The notes below the pieces were generated by a model. That model did not search any database and was not told the DNA's origin. It saw only the letters and a list, made by a program, of their open reading frames with translations. The translations under genes and the position numbers were made by a program. A DNA stretch of 43,886 nucleotides from Pirellulales bacterium (lineage in GTDB: Bacteria; Planctomycetota; Planctomycetia; Pirellulales; JANQPP01), in contig JANQPP010000044.1 in assembly GCA_028289405.1 (NCBI GenBank), positions 1-43,886 of the forward strand, given 5' to 3'. Positions 34,256 to 43,323 of this stretch are shown piece after piece. Each line of letters opens with the position of its first letter. Within the stretch, counting starts at the first letter, position 1.

Positions 34256-36192
34256 TCTACGAGCCCTCCGTTGTCGCGGTCGTCGTGTTTCTGATCTTCG
34301 TGGGCATCACGCTGGGCCTGAGCTTCTATCTGGGAAGCCGCGCTAAGTCTTCACAGGGCTATTTCGCAGCGCATGGACAAATCCCCTGGTTCATCAACGG
34401 CGTTGCCTTTGCCGGAGATTACCTGTCCGCCGCCTCGTTTCTCGGCATCTGTGGCATGATCGCGTTTTACGGCTATGACGGCTTCTTGTATTCAATCGGC
34501 TATCTGGCCGGGTGGATCGTGGCCTTGTTCGTGGTGGCCGAACCGATGAAGCGCCTGGGGAAGTTCACGTTTGCCGACGCCCTCGATGCCAAATTCGGTT
34601 CCCGAGGCATCAAGCTGGCCGCCGGCATCAGCACGTTGGCCGTCAGCCTCTTCTATTTGATTCCCCAAATGGTCGGCGCGGGCGTGCTGATCCAACCGTT
34701 GCTGGGCTTCCCCCACTGGGTAGGCGTGCTCTTGGTCGGCGCGACCGTGATCGTGATCGTGGTGACCGCCGGCATGGTCTCCACCACTTACGTGCAATTC
34801 CTTAAGGGATCGCTGCTGGTCGTGTTCAGTTTCGTGCTCACGGTCATCATCTTGACGCGTGGCTTCGAGGTGAAACCGGGCGGCAATGACGGCCACGCGT
34901 TTCGGCAATTGGGGCCGTTTCCCGCAGAAACCGACATCAACCAATGGCAGCTTCCCTCGGAACTTACCGCTGCCTCACGGCTGGAAACGCGGAGCGACAG
35001 CGATCTCCCAATTGTGCGTTTCGAGGATGCGACGCTTGGCCGGCCTTCGTATTGGTCGTTGCACCCGGTTGACTCCGATCAAGTCCTCCTCTTGGAAGCA
35101 CAAACCTTGTCCCGGACTGAAGACGGAAAAACCCTCGTTAATGGCCAGATCAAGGGAGAGGAGAAGGGGGAACCGGAACTTCACCCGATTGGGCATGTCA
35201 GCCAGTTGCCCGGGGGCGCGACGAAAACAGGGCCGCTGGGACCGCTTTCCTTCTTTAGCACGCTGCAAGATAGCGAAGTCGTGCTCTGGGCCAACCAGAC
35301 CGTCACGGACACCGATGGCCAACCGATCACGATTTTCCATCAAAAACCGACGCCGGGGAGCCGAGTCCTCCGTCCTGGCGAACACCCGCGTTTCAAGGGA
35401 ATCCGTAGCGGGCAATGGACCGACAAGCTCGACTTTCTGTCGCTGATGCTGGCCCTGTTCTGCGGAACCGCATCGTTGCCCCATATCCTGATTCGCTACT
35501 ACACAGTCAAGGACGAAGCAAGTGCCCGCAAAAGCACGATCGTGGGCATCGCCAGTATCGGATTCTTCTACGTGCTGACGCTGTATCTGGGCCTGGGCGC
35601 GATGACCAGTGGCTCGCTAGACGTGACGAACAGCAATATGGCGGCTCCCCTTTTGGCCAAGAGCATCAGCGAGTGGCTCTTCGCCATCATTTCCGCCATC
35701 GCGTTTACGACGGTCCTCGGCACGGTGAGCGGTTTGATTCTGGCTTCGGCGGGCGCGGTCACGCATGACTTGATCGCTAACTTCATGGGCATTCAACTAT
35801 CCGACCATGAAAAGGTCCGCGTGGCCAAAATCGCTTCCGTGGCCGTCGGCGCCGTCGCGATCTTGCTCGGCATCCAATTCGAAGCGCTAAACGTGAGCTA
35901 CCTGGTCGGCTGGGCGTTTAGCATTGCCGCCTCCGCCAATTTGCCGTCATTGGTGATGCTGCTCTTTTGGAAGGGCGTAACACGGCAGGGAGTCATCGCG
36001 GCCGTCGTCGTCGGCATGACATCGTCGCTGGGTTGGATTCTGGCCAGTGGAGACACCTTCTCCAAGGTCTACGGCCTGCCTGCCGAGAGTGCCTGGGTAC
36101 CGTTTAGCCAACCCGGCATCGTGACCATTCCGCTCGGTTTTTTCACGTTGATCGTTGTCTCCTGGATGACGCGAAAGACGCAAGACGCGTAG
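34252..36192 (+). CDS. SSS-family cation/acetate-type symporter with large insertion
   Basis: 646 residues, start overlapping the DUF485 gene. The N-terminal half shows the family motifs SFYLGSRAKSSQGYFAAHG, AGDYLSAASFLGICGMIAFYGYD and FTFADALDAKFGSRGIK, close to ActP. About six membrane helices lead up to residue 205. Between roughly 205 and 388 there is a polar, largely soluble segment rich in Pro, Asp and Glu that E. coli ActP (about 550 residues) does not have. Membrane helices resume at DKLDFLSLMLALFCG with the typical SLPHILIRYYTVKDEASARKS. A Na+-driven uptake of acetate or a related carboxylate is likely. Confidence 0.9.
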   Translation: MIYEPSVVAVVVFLIFVGITLGLSFYLGSRAKSSQGYFAAHGQIPWFINGVAFAGDYLSAASFLGICGMIAFYGYDGFLYSIGYLAGWIVALFVVAEPMKRLGKFTFADALDAKFGSRGIKLAAGISTLAVSLFYLIPQMVGAGVLIQPLLGFPHWVGVLLVGATVIVIVVTAGMVSTTYVQFLKGSLLVVFSFVLTVIILTRGFEVKPGGNDGHAFRQLGPFPAETDINQWQLPSELTAASRLETRSDSDLPIVRFEDATLGRPSYWSLHPVDSDQVLLLEAQTLSRTEDGKTLVNGQIKGEEKGEPELHPIGHVSQLPGGATKTGPLGPLSFFSTLQDSEVVLWANQTVTDTDGQPITIFHQKPTPGSRVLRPGEHPRFKGIRSGQWTDKLDFLSLMLALFCGTASLPHILIRYYTVKDEASARKSTIVGIASIGFFYVLTLYLGLGAMTSGSLDVTNSNMAAPLLAKSISEWLFAIISAIAFTTVLGTVSGLILASAGAVTHDLIANFMGIQLSDHEKVRVAKIASVAVGAVAILLGIQFEALNVSYLVGWAFSIAASANLPSLVMLLFWKGVTRQGVIAAVVVGMTSSLGWILASGDTFSKVYGLPAESAWVPFSQPGIVTIPLGFFTLIVVSWMTRKTQDA

Positions 36193-36233
36193 CGCAGGCG
36201 GTTTCGATAGATCTTATCAGATCCACTCCCTGC

Positions 36234-37442
36234 TCATTCGGGAATCAGATGGCCCATCTTTTCACGCTTCGTGGCCAGGTAACGGGCATTGTGCTCGTTG
36301 GCGGGAGGGACTATCGGAACCTGATCGACAACTTCCAAGTCGAAGCTGCCGTAAATGAAGGCGTCCGTCTTCTTGGGGTTGTTGGTCAGCAGCCGCACTT
36401 TGTTCAACCCGAGATCCTTGAGGATTTGAATGCCCACGCCGTAGTCACGGGAATCGGCTGGGAAGCCCAACGCGAGGTTGGCCTCCACCGTATCCATCCC
36501 TTCGTCTTGCAAGCGGTATGCCTTGACTTTTTCCAAGAGTCCGATGCCACGCCCTTCTTGTGGCAGATAAACCAGCACTCCTGTTCCTTCTTTGCCGATC
36601 ATTTCCAGGGACATGCGGAGTTGATCGCCGCAATCACACCGTAGCGAGTTCAATAGGTCCCCGGTGAAACAGGAGGAATGCAGCCGCACCAAGGGGGCTT
36701 CCCGCGAAGTGAGGTCGCCCAACACGAGCACGAACGGCTGTTGTGATTCGTATTCAACGGAGTAGATAATCGCTTTGCCGTTTCCGTAGCGAGTGGGAAG
36801 TTCCGTCTCGGCAATGCGTTCAACCAACTTTTCCCGTTCGCGGCGATAACGGATGAGCTGCTCGACGGTAATGATTTCCAATTGATGCCGCTCGGCCAAG
36901 CCGAAAAGCTCCTCGCGGTTGGCCCGGTCCCCGTTTTCGCCCAGGATTTCACACAGCACGCCCGACGGCGGCAACCCGGCTAGCCGCACCAGGTCCACGG
37001 CGCTCTCGGTATGGCCGGCGCGGCGGAGTACTCCCCCAGCTTTGGCGATCAGCGGGAAGAGATGGCCCGGCTGCACGAAATCCTCCGGCTTGCTGTCGGG
37101 ATCGGCGATGGCGCGGATCGTCGTGGACCGCTCCTGGGCCGTGATTCCGGTCCGGCAAGTGCGATGGTCCACCGGAATGGTAAAGGTGGTGCCCAGCGGC
37201 GCGGTGTTCTTGTCCACCATCAGCCGCAGGTTCAACCGCTCGCAAACCTCCGGCAAAACAGGCATGCAAAGCTGTCCTCGCCCGTGCGTGATCATAAAAT
37301 TAACTATGTCGCTGTCCACCATGGAGGCGGCGCAGATGAAGTCCCCTTCGTTTTCGCGGTCCTCCGCGTCCACGACGATGATGACTTTGCCGGCGGCGAT
37401 GGCCTCAATGGCGGATTCCACCGACGAAAACCGATGCGACAT
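36234..37442 (-). CDS. ribBA: 3,4-dihydroxy-2-butanone-4-phosphate synthase / GTP cyclohydrolase II
   Basis: 402 residues from the ATG at 37442, with GGAG six bases before it; a longer frame to 37493 is less likely. The first half (VDAEDRENEGDFICAASM, then CRTGITAQERSTTI and GHLFPLIAKAGGVLRRAGHTESA) is DHBP synthase, making the four-carbon unit from ribulose 5-phosphate. The second half is GTP cyclohydrolase II, with the zinc site CFTGDLLNSLRCDCG, GRGIGLLEKVKAYRLQ and DYGVGIQIL, opening GTP to the pyrimidine precursor. Both reactions feed riboflavin synthesis. A TATAAT-like box lies on the minus strand at 37538-37533. I see no FMN riboswitch between that box and the gene. Confidence 0.97.
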   Translation of the reverse strand: MSHRFSSVESAIEAIAAGKVIIVVDAEDRENEGDFICAASMVDSDIVNFMITHGRGQLCMPVLPEVCERLNLRLMVDKNTAPLGTTFTIPVDHRTCRTGITAQERSTTIRAIADPDSKPEDFVQPGHLFPLIAKAGGVLRRAGHTESAVDLVRLAGLPPSGVLCEILGENGDRANREELFGLAERHQLEIITVEQLIRYRREREKLVERIAETELPTRYGNGKAIIYSVEYESQQPFVLVLGDLTSREAPLVRLHSSCFTGDLLNSLRCDCGDQLRMSLEMIGKEGTGVLVYLPQEGRGIGLLEKVKAYRLQDEGMDTVEANLALGFPADSRDYGVGIQILKDLGLNKVRLLTNNPKKTDAFIYGSFDLEVVDQVPIVPPANEHNARYLATKREKMGHLIPE

Positions 37443-37577
37443 AACAGTCTCCGAGGATTGGCCCGGCTCGAAAGCCTGGCAGGGAAAGCTCAATCCACGA
37501 ACCTCTTGGGCAGACGTGGAAAACTACTTCGTATTATAGGGAGCCACCCCTTGAGGATACTAGCGAGGATCAAACGA

Positions 37578-38522
37578 GTGCGAAGCCACGCCAAAACCGT
37601 GACCGCTGTCCGGATGGGGCAAGCTGGCTTGATCCTTAAGATTTGTTGGCTCGTGACGGTTGCGGTGTTAGGTTTCGCGGCATCCATGGCTTATGCCGAG
37701 GAGGGGCCAAACGGGAGCCGCTTTTCCTACACGGTCGAACGGGATGTGGTCTATTCCCAGGTGGCGGATGCCGAGCTCAAGGCGGATATTTACCAGCCCA
37801 ACGGTGAAGGTCCCTTCACCAGCGTGCTCCTCATCCATGGTGGCGGTTGGTTCGCCGGTTCCAAGGACCATATGCGGATCGTCGCCCGGAATTGCGCGCG
37901 GCAGGGGCTGCGTGCCATCTCCATCAATTACCGGCTCGCTCCCCGGCATCCGTTTCCCGCGCAGATCATTGATTGCTGGCAAGCGTTGCGGTGGGTCGCG
38001 GAGCACGTGGACGAAGGGCACACCGGCGATTCGCCCCGGCCCGTGGCCATCTACGGCTATTCCGCTGGCGGGCAATTGGCGGCACTGTTGGCCGCGCTGG
38101 CGGAAATGCCGAATGAAGAGCGTCAAAAAATCGTGGTACGGGAGCTGGCCAACGCCGAAGGTATTCCGCCGCTGTTGGCGGTGGTTGCCGGCGGCGCGCC
38201 GATCGATTTCACGGCTCTGCGAGAAAACAATCCAATCCTTTCCTATTGGCTGGGCGGAACCCGCGCGCAGCGGCCCGAAATGTACCGCCTAGCTTCGCCG
38301 CTGCAATTCGTGCATGACGACTACCCGGACACCTTCCTGTATCATGGCGAGCGGGATTTGCTCGTCCCTAGGACGAACAGCCAACGGTTGGCGGCCAGCT
38401 TGAAAGCAGCCGGTGTGGCGGTGGAACTGCTCACCGTGGCCGATGCGGGCCACGTGCACGCTTTTTACGACCGCGCCGCCATGAACGCGGCGATCGCCTT
38501 CCTCAAGGCGCGGCTGCCCTGA
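37578..38522 (+). CDS. Secreted alpha/beta-hydrolase, BD-FAE/esterase type
   Basis: 314 residues from a GTG at 37578 with GAGGA eight bases before; an ATG at 37614 gives 302 residues. A frame open further upstream is antisense to ribBA and is not coding. A signal peptide follows (LILKICWLVTVAVLGFAASMAYAEE). The catalytic fold is the hormone-sensitive-lipase/BD-FAE type: LLIHGGGWFAGSKD with the HGGG oxyanion motif starting at residue 87, GYSAGGQLA with Ser162, and AGHVHAF for the His near the C-terminus; the Asp is probably in HGERDLLVPR. It should hydrolyse short-chain or feruloyl-like esters in the periplasm or outside. The gene is divergent from ribBA. Confidence 0.88.
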   Translation: MRSHAKTVTAVRMGQAGLILKICWLVTVAVLGFAASMAYAEEGPNGSRFSYTVERDVVYSQVADAELKADIYQPNGEGPFTSVLLIHGGGWFAGSKDHMRIVARNCARQGLRAISINYRLAPRHPFPAQIIDCWQALRWVAEHVDEGHTGDSPRPVAIYGYSAGGQLAALLAALAEMPNEERQKIVVRELANAEGIPPLLAVVAGGAPIDFTALRENNPILSYWLGGTRAQRPEMYRLASPLQFVHDDYPDTFLYHGERDLLVPRTNSQRLAASLKAAGVAVELLTVADAGHVHAFYDRAAMNAAIAFLKARLP

Positions 38523-38590
38523 AGGATGGCATGCATCTCCACGCGCGAGAGTAGATAAATTCCCTCCACGCCAGCATTTCACGGGCCGCC

Positions 38591-39424
38591 ATGCCGCTAT
38601 TGGATCGGGAAGAATATATCGAGCAGGCGTATTTCTTCGCGACGCTCGCGGAGCGGCTGGCCCACAATCAAACCACGCAGGAGATGCTGGCCTCCCTGCA
38701 ACAAGAAGTCCTGGCCACCACCAATCTGCCCAAGGCCATCGATTTCCTGGCCAGTGAGTTGCGGCATTCCGGCGTGTTTAGCTCGGCCATGGCGAAGCTG
38801 CCGCACTACTTCACGCCCTTCCAAACCTTCGTAGTTGCCGAAGCGGAAAAGGAGCGGGGACGATTCGACCTGCAAGTCGCCCTGCACATCCTCCGTCATG
38901 AAGCCAAATATCGGGCCGACGGTGCCGCGCCGCAGGGGACTTTCCTTTATCAGTTCGAATGCATCTCCCGCAACCGGCTGGGTTACGCGCGGGGATTCGA
39001 GGCCATGGCCCAGGATCCGCTTTACGATGACCACTGGAAAAGCTGGATCCGCACGGTGCAGCGGCAGATCGGTCTGGTCGATTTCGCGGACTTGCTCTAC
39101 GTCCGTAGCGACCACTACATCACCAACCGGCTACGGCAAGGGCTCCCCCTGGAGCGGGACGAGCCCAGCCTGTTTGGCGAAAAGGAGGGGAAGATCGCCC
39201 TGGCCAATCGCCGCAAGGATCCGATGTTCATGTTCGCGGCATTGCAGCGGCAGTTGGGTTATCCGGCCGTTCCGCGTCCCCAGCCGCCCGATGAAACTCC
39301 GCAGCTTCTGTACCAGCTCACGAAGAAGATGGAGCGGATGGAATTCCGACTCAAGCTTCTCGAAGAAGAGCAAAAAGGGGGGTTGGACATCACCAAATTC
39401 TACGGCCCTCCACCGGAGGATTGA
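38591..39424 (+). CDS. Conserved-looking soluble protein of unknown function
   Basis: 277 residues. No signal peptide or membrane helix. The sequence is helical and charged (AYFFATLAERLAHNQTTQEMLASLQQEVLAT), with a central region rich in aromatic residues (GTFLYQFECISRNRLGYARGFEAMA, then DDHWKSWIRTVQRQIGLVDFADLLYVRS) and a final segment predicted as a coiled coil (LYQLTKKMERMEFRLKLLEEEQK) ending GPPPED. I do not recognise an enzyme motif or a named family; the composition and clean frame argue that it is real and probably widespread among planctomycetes. It follows the esterase gene by 68 bases on the same strand. Confidence 0.75.
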   Translation: MPLLDREEYIEQAYFFATLAERLAHNQTTQEMLASLQQEVLATTNLPKAIDFLASELRHSGVFSSAMAKLPHYFTPFQTFVVAEAEKERGRFDLQVALHILRHEAKYRADGAAPQGTFLYQFECISRNRLGYARGFEAMAQDPLYDDHWKSWIRTVQRQIGLVDFADLLYVRSDHYITNRLRQGLPLERDEPSLFGEKEGKIALANRRKDPMFMFAALQRQLGYPAVPRPQPPDETPQLLYQLTKKMERMEFRLKLLEEEQKGGLDITKFYGPPPED

Positions 39425-39723
39425 GCGGCGAGGTTTTCTGGAGAGGACTGCTTTTAGACGGTGTGGCGAGTAACGCTCGGCACCGCGATCTTCTAGTGAA
39501 TCGTCGCCCACTGGATGAGTTGTCCTCGTGCGAATATCTGAATCGATTCGGTCTACATCGGCGGTTCGCGGCAAGGCCCTGCGAAATTCGTCGACACCCA
39601 GACGATTTGGCGCTGGGAGATCCAACGGGTTGCTCCAAATCAATAAGTATTCATTTCCAGCTTGTGAACAAGAAACGGATCTCGATTTCGAGTAGCTACC
39701 GTTTTTCCCTTTGCCTATGATTC

Positions 39724-41061
39724 ATGGCGCGACACGAAAACACACCAGCACGCTCAAGTAAAGAAACTCAATTCATGGATTCCTCCGCGCTCCGCGACAA
39801 GATTGAATTGCGATTACATGCCGTCGGGACGCATCTACAACGGCGAAAAGATCATTGCCTGCAACTGAAATCCTGCCAATCGGCAGGCTCTTCGTCTGAT
39901 ATGAGATCGGATGACATTAGGCAATTTGTTCGCAATATCGCGAACGACGAGAATCACGCGATATCGGAACTTGTTTATCTCCGTGATGATGTATCGGATT
40001 ACAACAAAACGAAAGGAAAGGGAATTGACGACTTGGTCGTGGTTGACCACTTCGATGCGTTCCGGTTAGCGAAGAGCCTGATCTCAAAAAGCCGAAAGCA
40101 TGACACCACGTGTGTGTTCGTGGGCGCTGCCAAAGATGAACAAGTCTACCCAGATGTGGTCGAAGATGTGCGATTCTTCATTGAAACGAAAAACCGTTCA
40201 CTTCCGGTGCTGGAAATTGTGAATGACCTGCTCCAATTTTGGGAAATCTATCTTCGCTACCACACGGATCTCGACCTGGAAGAATTTAGCAACGAGGTTC
40301 GTGCGGCACTCTTAGGTCGCATCAAGGAAGCTGCCATTCATGCATCCATCGCACGCAGACTTGCACCGATTTCGAAGTTGGCTCCCACTGGCTCTTCGAT
40401 CAACGTGCTTGAGGAAGAAATCCGTCGTCGACTTGAGCAAGCGGCGTTCTACCTTGAAGAACGTGAAATCCTCCGCCCTGAACTCACCAATTACACAGAA
40501 AAGACGTTTTCCGATGACACGAACGAAGGTGCGAAGCGCAACCGAATGCGAATTCGCAGTACCGAGACCAGTCTTATTCATGAACTGGTCCATCTTAATG
40601 ACAGCGTGACAAAGTTTTTCGAAAAGCAAAAGCGAGAATCCGAACTCGTCGTGATCGACAGCTTTCGCCCATATCGCATCGCGGCGAATCTCGTAAACGT
40701 ATTGAAACACGGGGTACGCGGTCGGAACAAAGATTGCGCGGTCATCGAGTTTGAATCAGTTATTTTTTCCGAGGGAAAGGAAGATGATTCGTCCGGCACG
40801 AGTGTTCAAGACGTCGTCGGTTTCGTGAATTACAACGGCGAGTTGTTTTCCCTGATCCAGTTGATCGAAGACGTGGCGCAGATTTGGGAGCTTTTTCTTC
40901 GCCACCATTCAAATTTGCCGCTCACGGAATTCCAGAACCGCTTTGGCGACATCCTTTTGTCTCGCAAGGGGCTCACGACTTACAGTGCACCGATGCCAAA
41001 AGGCTTGGAGGAATGGTCGAAAAAAGAATCGAAATGGCGTAAACAACTCGATTTGAAGTGA
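39724..41061 (+). CDS. Protein of unknown function with internal tandem duplication
   Basis: 445 residues; the start may be 39724 or the ATG at 39775 (MDSSALRD), and neither has a good SD. No signal or membrane segment. The protein consists of two divergent copies of one helical domain of about 190 residues. Paired segments include SELVYLRDDV (81-90) with HELVHLNDSV (286-295), FRLAKSLI (113-120) with YRIAANLV (317-324), and FWEIYLRYHTDLDLEEF (172-188) with IWELFLRHHSNLPLTEF (387-403). Copy 2 also has LKHGVRGRNKD, a basic patch absent from copy 1. The gene is AT-richer than its neighbours (22 of 60 bases G or C at 39961-40020), suggesting transfer. I do not recognise the family; a HEPN-like helical fold is one possibility, unproven. 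Confidence 0.8.
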   Translation: MARHENTPARSSKETQFMDSSALRDKIELRLHAVGTHLQRRKDHCLQLKSCQSAGSSSDMRSDDIRQFVRNIANDENHAISELVYLRDDVSDYNKTKGKGIDDLVVVDHFDAFRLAKSLISKSRKHDTTCVFVGAAKDEQVYPDVVEDVRFFIETKNRSLPVLEIVNDLLQFWEIYLRYHTDLDLEEFSNEVRAALLGRIKEAAIHASIARRLAPISKLAPTGSSINVLEEEIRRRLEQAAFYLEEREILRPELTNYTEKTFSDDTNEGAKRNRMRIRSTETSLIHELVHLNDSVTKFFEKQKRESELVVIDSFRPYRIAANLVNVLKHGVRGRNKDCAVIEFESVIFSEGKEDDSSGTSVQDVVGFVNYNGELFSLIQLIEDVAQIWELFLRHHSNLPLTEFQNRFGDILLSRKGLTTYSAPMPKGLEEWSKKESKWRKQLDLK

Positions 41062-41371
41062 GTCGACATGTCGTTCGCTCAAATCCGATCGCCGCCGGAT
41101 CGAATTGCGTAGCTGATACAAATGCGCCAATTTTGCTAGAAGCGATGCATCTGCGGGGCCTGCCGAAGTCTCCGAATATTCTTTCAATGCGGACTATCCC
41201 GGCTGCCGATGCTGTTTCAAGGCCCAGTAACGGATCCGTTATGCGGACTTGAATGACCCAGCCTCGCGGTACCCGTGGAAACTAGTGTCTGGTGAATCAT
41301 GGCCGGTGCCATCTCGGCACGGCCCGATCCCATGCCCGCGAGCCGATCACTCAAAAGGGGGGGAATTGAAG
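41062..41371. other. Intergenic region before the small secreted protein gene
   Basis: About 310 bases. A near-perfect hairpin with one bulge lies at 41302-41325 (GGCCGGTGCC and GGCACGGCC around a 5-base loop), about 47 bases before the next ATG. No gene or tRNA is recognised. Confidence 0.4.
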
Positions 41372-41698
41372 ATGCTTCGTAAATTTTTCTGGGGTGCGCT
41401 CTGCGCGGGCGGAATTTGGCTAGCCGCCGAAACCCGCGAAGCCCAAGCACAGCACGCCTATCAACGCCTCTGGGGCAACGCGCCCACCTCCGCGGACTGG
41501 CAACGGATGTACCACTATCCGTATGTCTTTTATCCGCAGAATTTCTACTCCAGCGAGTATTTCCAAAGTGCTCGCAACATGTACTATCGCTATCCGCCCG
41601 AAATGCGGATTCCGGTGTACAACAAGAAGTGGCACAACGCCTACCCGGAACCGCGCCGCTATTATCATGGGCATCACTTCAATTTGGATGTCTTTTAA
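41372..41698 (+). CDS. Small secreted Tyr/His-rich protein, planctomycete 'calmodulin-binding' type
   Basis: 108 residues from the ATG at 41372, preceded by GGGGGGAATTGAAG; an upstream frame to 41249 has no homology and would hide the signal. Residues 1-26 are a signal peptide (LRKFFWGALCAGGIWLAAE to AQAQ). The mature chain is rich in Tyr, Pro and His (YHYPYVFYPQNFY, MYYRYPPEMRIPVYNKKW, and a C-terminal HGHHFNLDVF). It matches from memory a small planctomycete family that databases often label calmodulin-binding protein; I know of no evidence for that activity, and a structural or envelope role is as likely. A nested weak hairpin at 41710-41738 lies after its stop. Confidence 0.78.
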   Translation: MLRKFFWGALCAGGIWLAAETREAQAQHAYQRLWGNAPTSADWQRMYHYPYVFYPQNFYSSEYFQSARNMYYRYPPEMRIPVYNKKWHNAYPEPRRYYHGHHFNLDVF

Positions 41699-41886
41699 TC
41701 CGAGCAATCCCTCGGCATCCCGGCAAACTGCCGCGAGGATGGGCGGAAGCGTGGCGGATCTCAACCGCCATGGCGCGCAGGTGAGTTGTTCACGACCGCG
41801 CCGACCCCGCCTCGGATAGCGAACTCCCGCCGCGAAGCGAGGTGCCCCGCGCCAGCGCAATCATGGGCGCCTCGCATGATGACCCA

Positions 41887-41925
41887 GGCCGCGGGCATGC
41901 GGACTCCCCGCCCATGCCCGCGGCC
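41887..41925. terminator. 13-base perfect inverted repeat between convergent genes
   Basis: GGCCGCGGGCATG at 41887-41899 and CATGCCCGCGGCC at 41913-41925 form a perfect 13-base stem with a 13-base loop. It lies between the 3' ends of the small secreted protein gene (plus) and the M20 peptidase gene (minus), so it could act as a bidirectional terminator or transcript-end stabiliser. Neither side has a T-run, so Rho-independent termination is not certain. Confidence 0.55.
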
Positions 41926-41961
41926 GGCGTAGAGCGATGGCGGGCCACACGCCGAACATTT

Positions 41962-43152
41962 TCAGGCACCATACCGAAGAGCGAATTCATACAGAATCTC
42001 GCTGGCGCGGCGCACTTCCTCTAGCTCGATCCATTCGTCGGCCGTGTGTGCCTGCGCGATCGAACCGGGGCCGAATACGACGGCAGGTATGCCGGCACGT
42101 GAGATGACCGCCGCATCGGTCCCATACGGTACGCCGACCCGCTGCCCCCGCGCGGGGGTCGACTCCGCGACGCGCGCTAGCAGTCCCGCTAAGTCGCCGT
42201 TGAGCGCATCGGCCAGGCCGTGCCCAACCAAGAAGGGAGCGTCGTGCTCCATTGGAAAATCGATTTCCTCCCGGGATTCGAGGTACTTCAACACGTCTTC
42301 CCGGGCCTGTTCCGGCGTCTCGCCAGGGAGGAACCGGCGGTCGATCTCGATCGTGCATCGATCGGGAACCGTGTTGACGCTCAAACCACCGGTGATCGTT
42401 CCCACGCTCAAGGTTCCTTCACCGCACAATGGATGCCGCGACTGTTGGGACGCGAGACGCCGCTGATAGTCTTCCAACGCCAACAATATTCGAGCCATGC
42501 GGTACACCGCATTTTCGCCTTGATCGGGCGAGGAACTGTGAGCCGCCGTGCCCAAAGCGTGGCACCGCCAACGCACGGCCCCTTTGTGCGCGACCACGAT
42601 ACTCAAATCGGTCGGTTCGGCGACGATTGCCGCATCAGGGGGACGGGGGAGAATGAAATCCTTGTCACGCCACGCTTCACACATGGCCAGGGCACCGGTA
42701 TAGCCGTGCTCCTCGTTTACCGTGCAGGCAAGCACGAGCGTGGGACAGGAGGATGGATTCCCAAGTGCCAGGCGGTGAAACGCGGCCAGCATGGCCGTCA
42801 TGCCCCCTTTCACATCACAAGCGCCCCGGCCAAATAACCGGCCTTGTTTTACTTCCGGTTGCCAAGGAGGAATTGTCATTCCTTCCACGGGAACCGTGTC
42901 TTGATGGGCTTCGAAAAGCAGGAGATGCTTAGCCCCGGATTCTCCGCGACCTTCGATCCGGGCGTAAATATTGTCCCTTCTTGGGGCCACGGGTTGCCGC
43001 TGCCAGGCGACCCCGAGTTCGCGAAATAGGCCTTCCAGATAATCCGTGACCCGGTACTCATAATATTCCGGACCTTCGACCGGCCGGCCCATGGGATTCA
43101 CGCTGGGGGTCGCCACCAAGCTTGCCAACGTGCGTTCGATAAAATCGTCCAT
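41962..43152 (-). CDS. M20-family metallopeptidase, ArgE/DapE-like deacylase
   Basis: 396 residues, ATG at 43152 with GGGAG seven bases upstream. The di-zinc peptidase fold is intact: EAHQDTVP with His83 and Asp85, GRGACDVKGGM with Asp113, VNEEHG with Glu147-Glu148, AEPTD, and the final QAHTADEWIEL His. The dimerisation (lid) domain is in the middle, starting about HKGAVRWRCHALGTAAHSS. Members remove acyl groups from amino acids (acetylornithine, succinyl-diaminopimelate) or act as carboxypeptidases; the sequence does not choose among them. No arg or dap genes are adjacent. Cytoplasmic, no signal. It diverges from infA. Confidence 0.93.
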   Translation of the reverse strand: MDDFIERTLASLVATPSVNPMGRPVEGPEYYEYRVTDYLEGLFRELGVAWQRQPVAPRRDNIYARIEGRGESGAKHLLLFEAHQDTVPVEGMTIPPWQPEVKQGRLFGRGACDVKGGMTAMLAAFHRLALGNPSSCPTLVLACTVNEEHGYTGALAMCEAWRDKDFILPRPPDAAIVAEPTDLSIVVAHKGAVRWRCHALGTAAHSSSPDQGENAVYRMARILLALEDYQRRLASQQSRHPLCGEGTLSVGTITGGLSVNTVPDRCTIEIDRRFLPGETPEQAREDVLKYLESREEIDFPMEHDAPFLVGHGLADALNGDLAGLLARVAESTPARGQRVGVPYGTDAAVISRAGIPAVVFGPGSIAQAHTADEWIELEEVRRASEILYEFALRYGA

Positions 43153-43221
43153 GCATACACTCCCAGGAACACCTGTGGGCCATCATGCCGCTTGAAACGC
43201 GCTAGTGCAATCGTGGCGAAC

Positions 43222-43251
43222 TTGCCAAATTGCGAATTTGTGCGATATGAT
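43222..43251 (+). promoter_or_regulatory. Sigma70-type promoter of infA
   Basis: TTGCCA at 43222-43227 and TATGAT at 43246-43251 are 18 bases apart. The -10 box matches consensus at five of six positions, the -35 at four of six. The infA start codon is 72 bases downstream of the -10 box, so the leader would be about 65 bases long. Confidence 0.6.
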
Positions 43252-43323
43252 AGTGGCCTGACCAACGTCGTGGGCAATCGCTAACGGCGTTATAACTCTC
43301 CTGCCCCTCACTCGGAGTCGTTT

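Noticed and set aside
36919..37577. Plus-strand frames over ribBA, one continuing into the esterase gene
   Set aside because: The part before about 37578 is antisense to the conserved ribBA; only the later part codes.
39421..39720. Plus-strand frame of 99 codons between two unknown genes
   Set aside because: No start signal or homology; composition looks non-coding.
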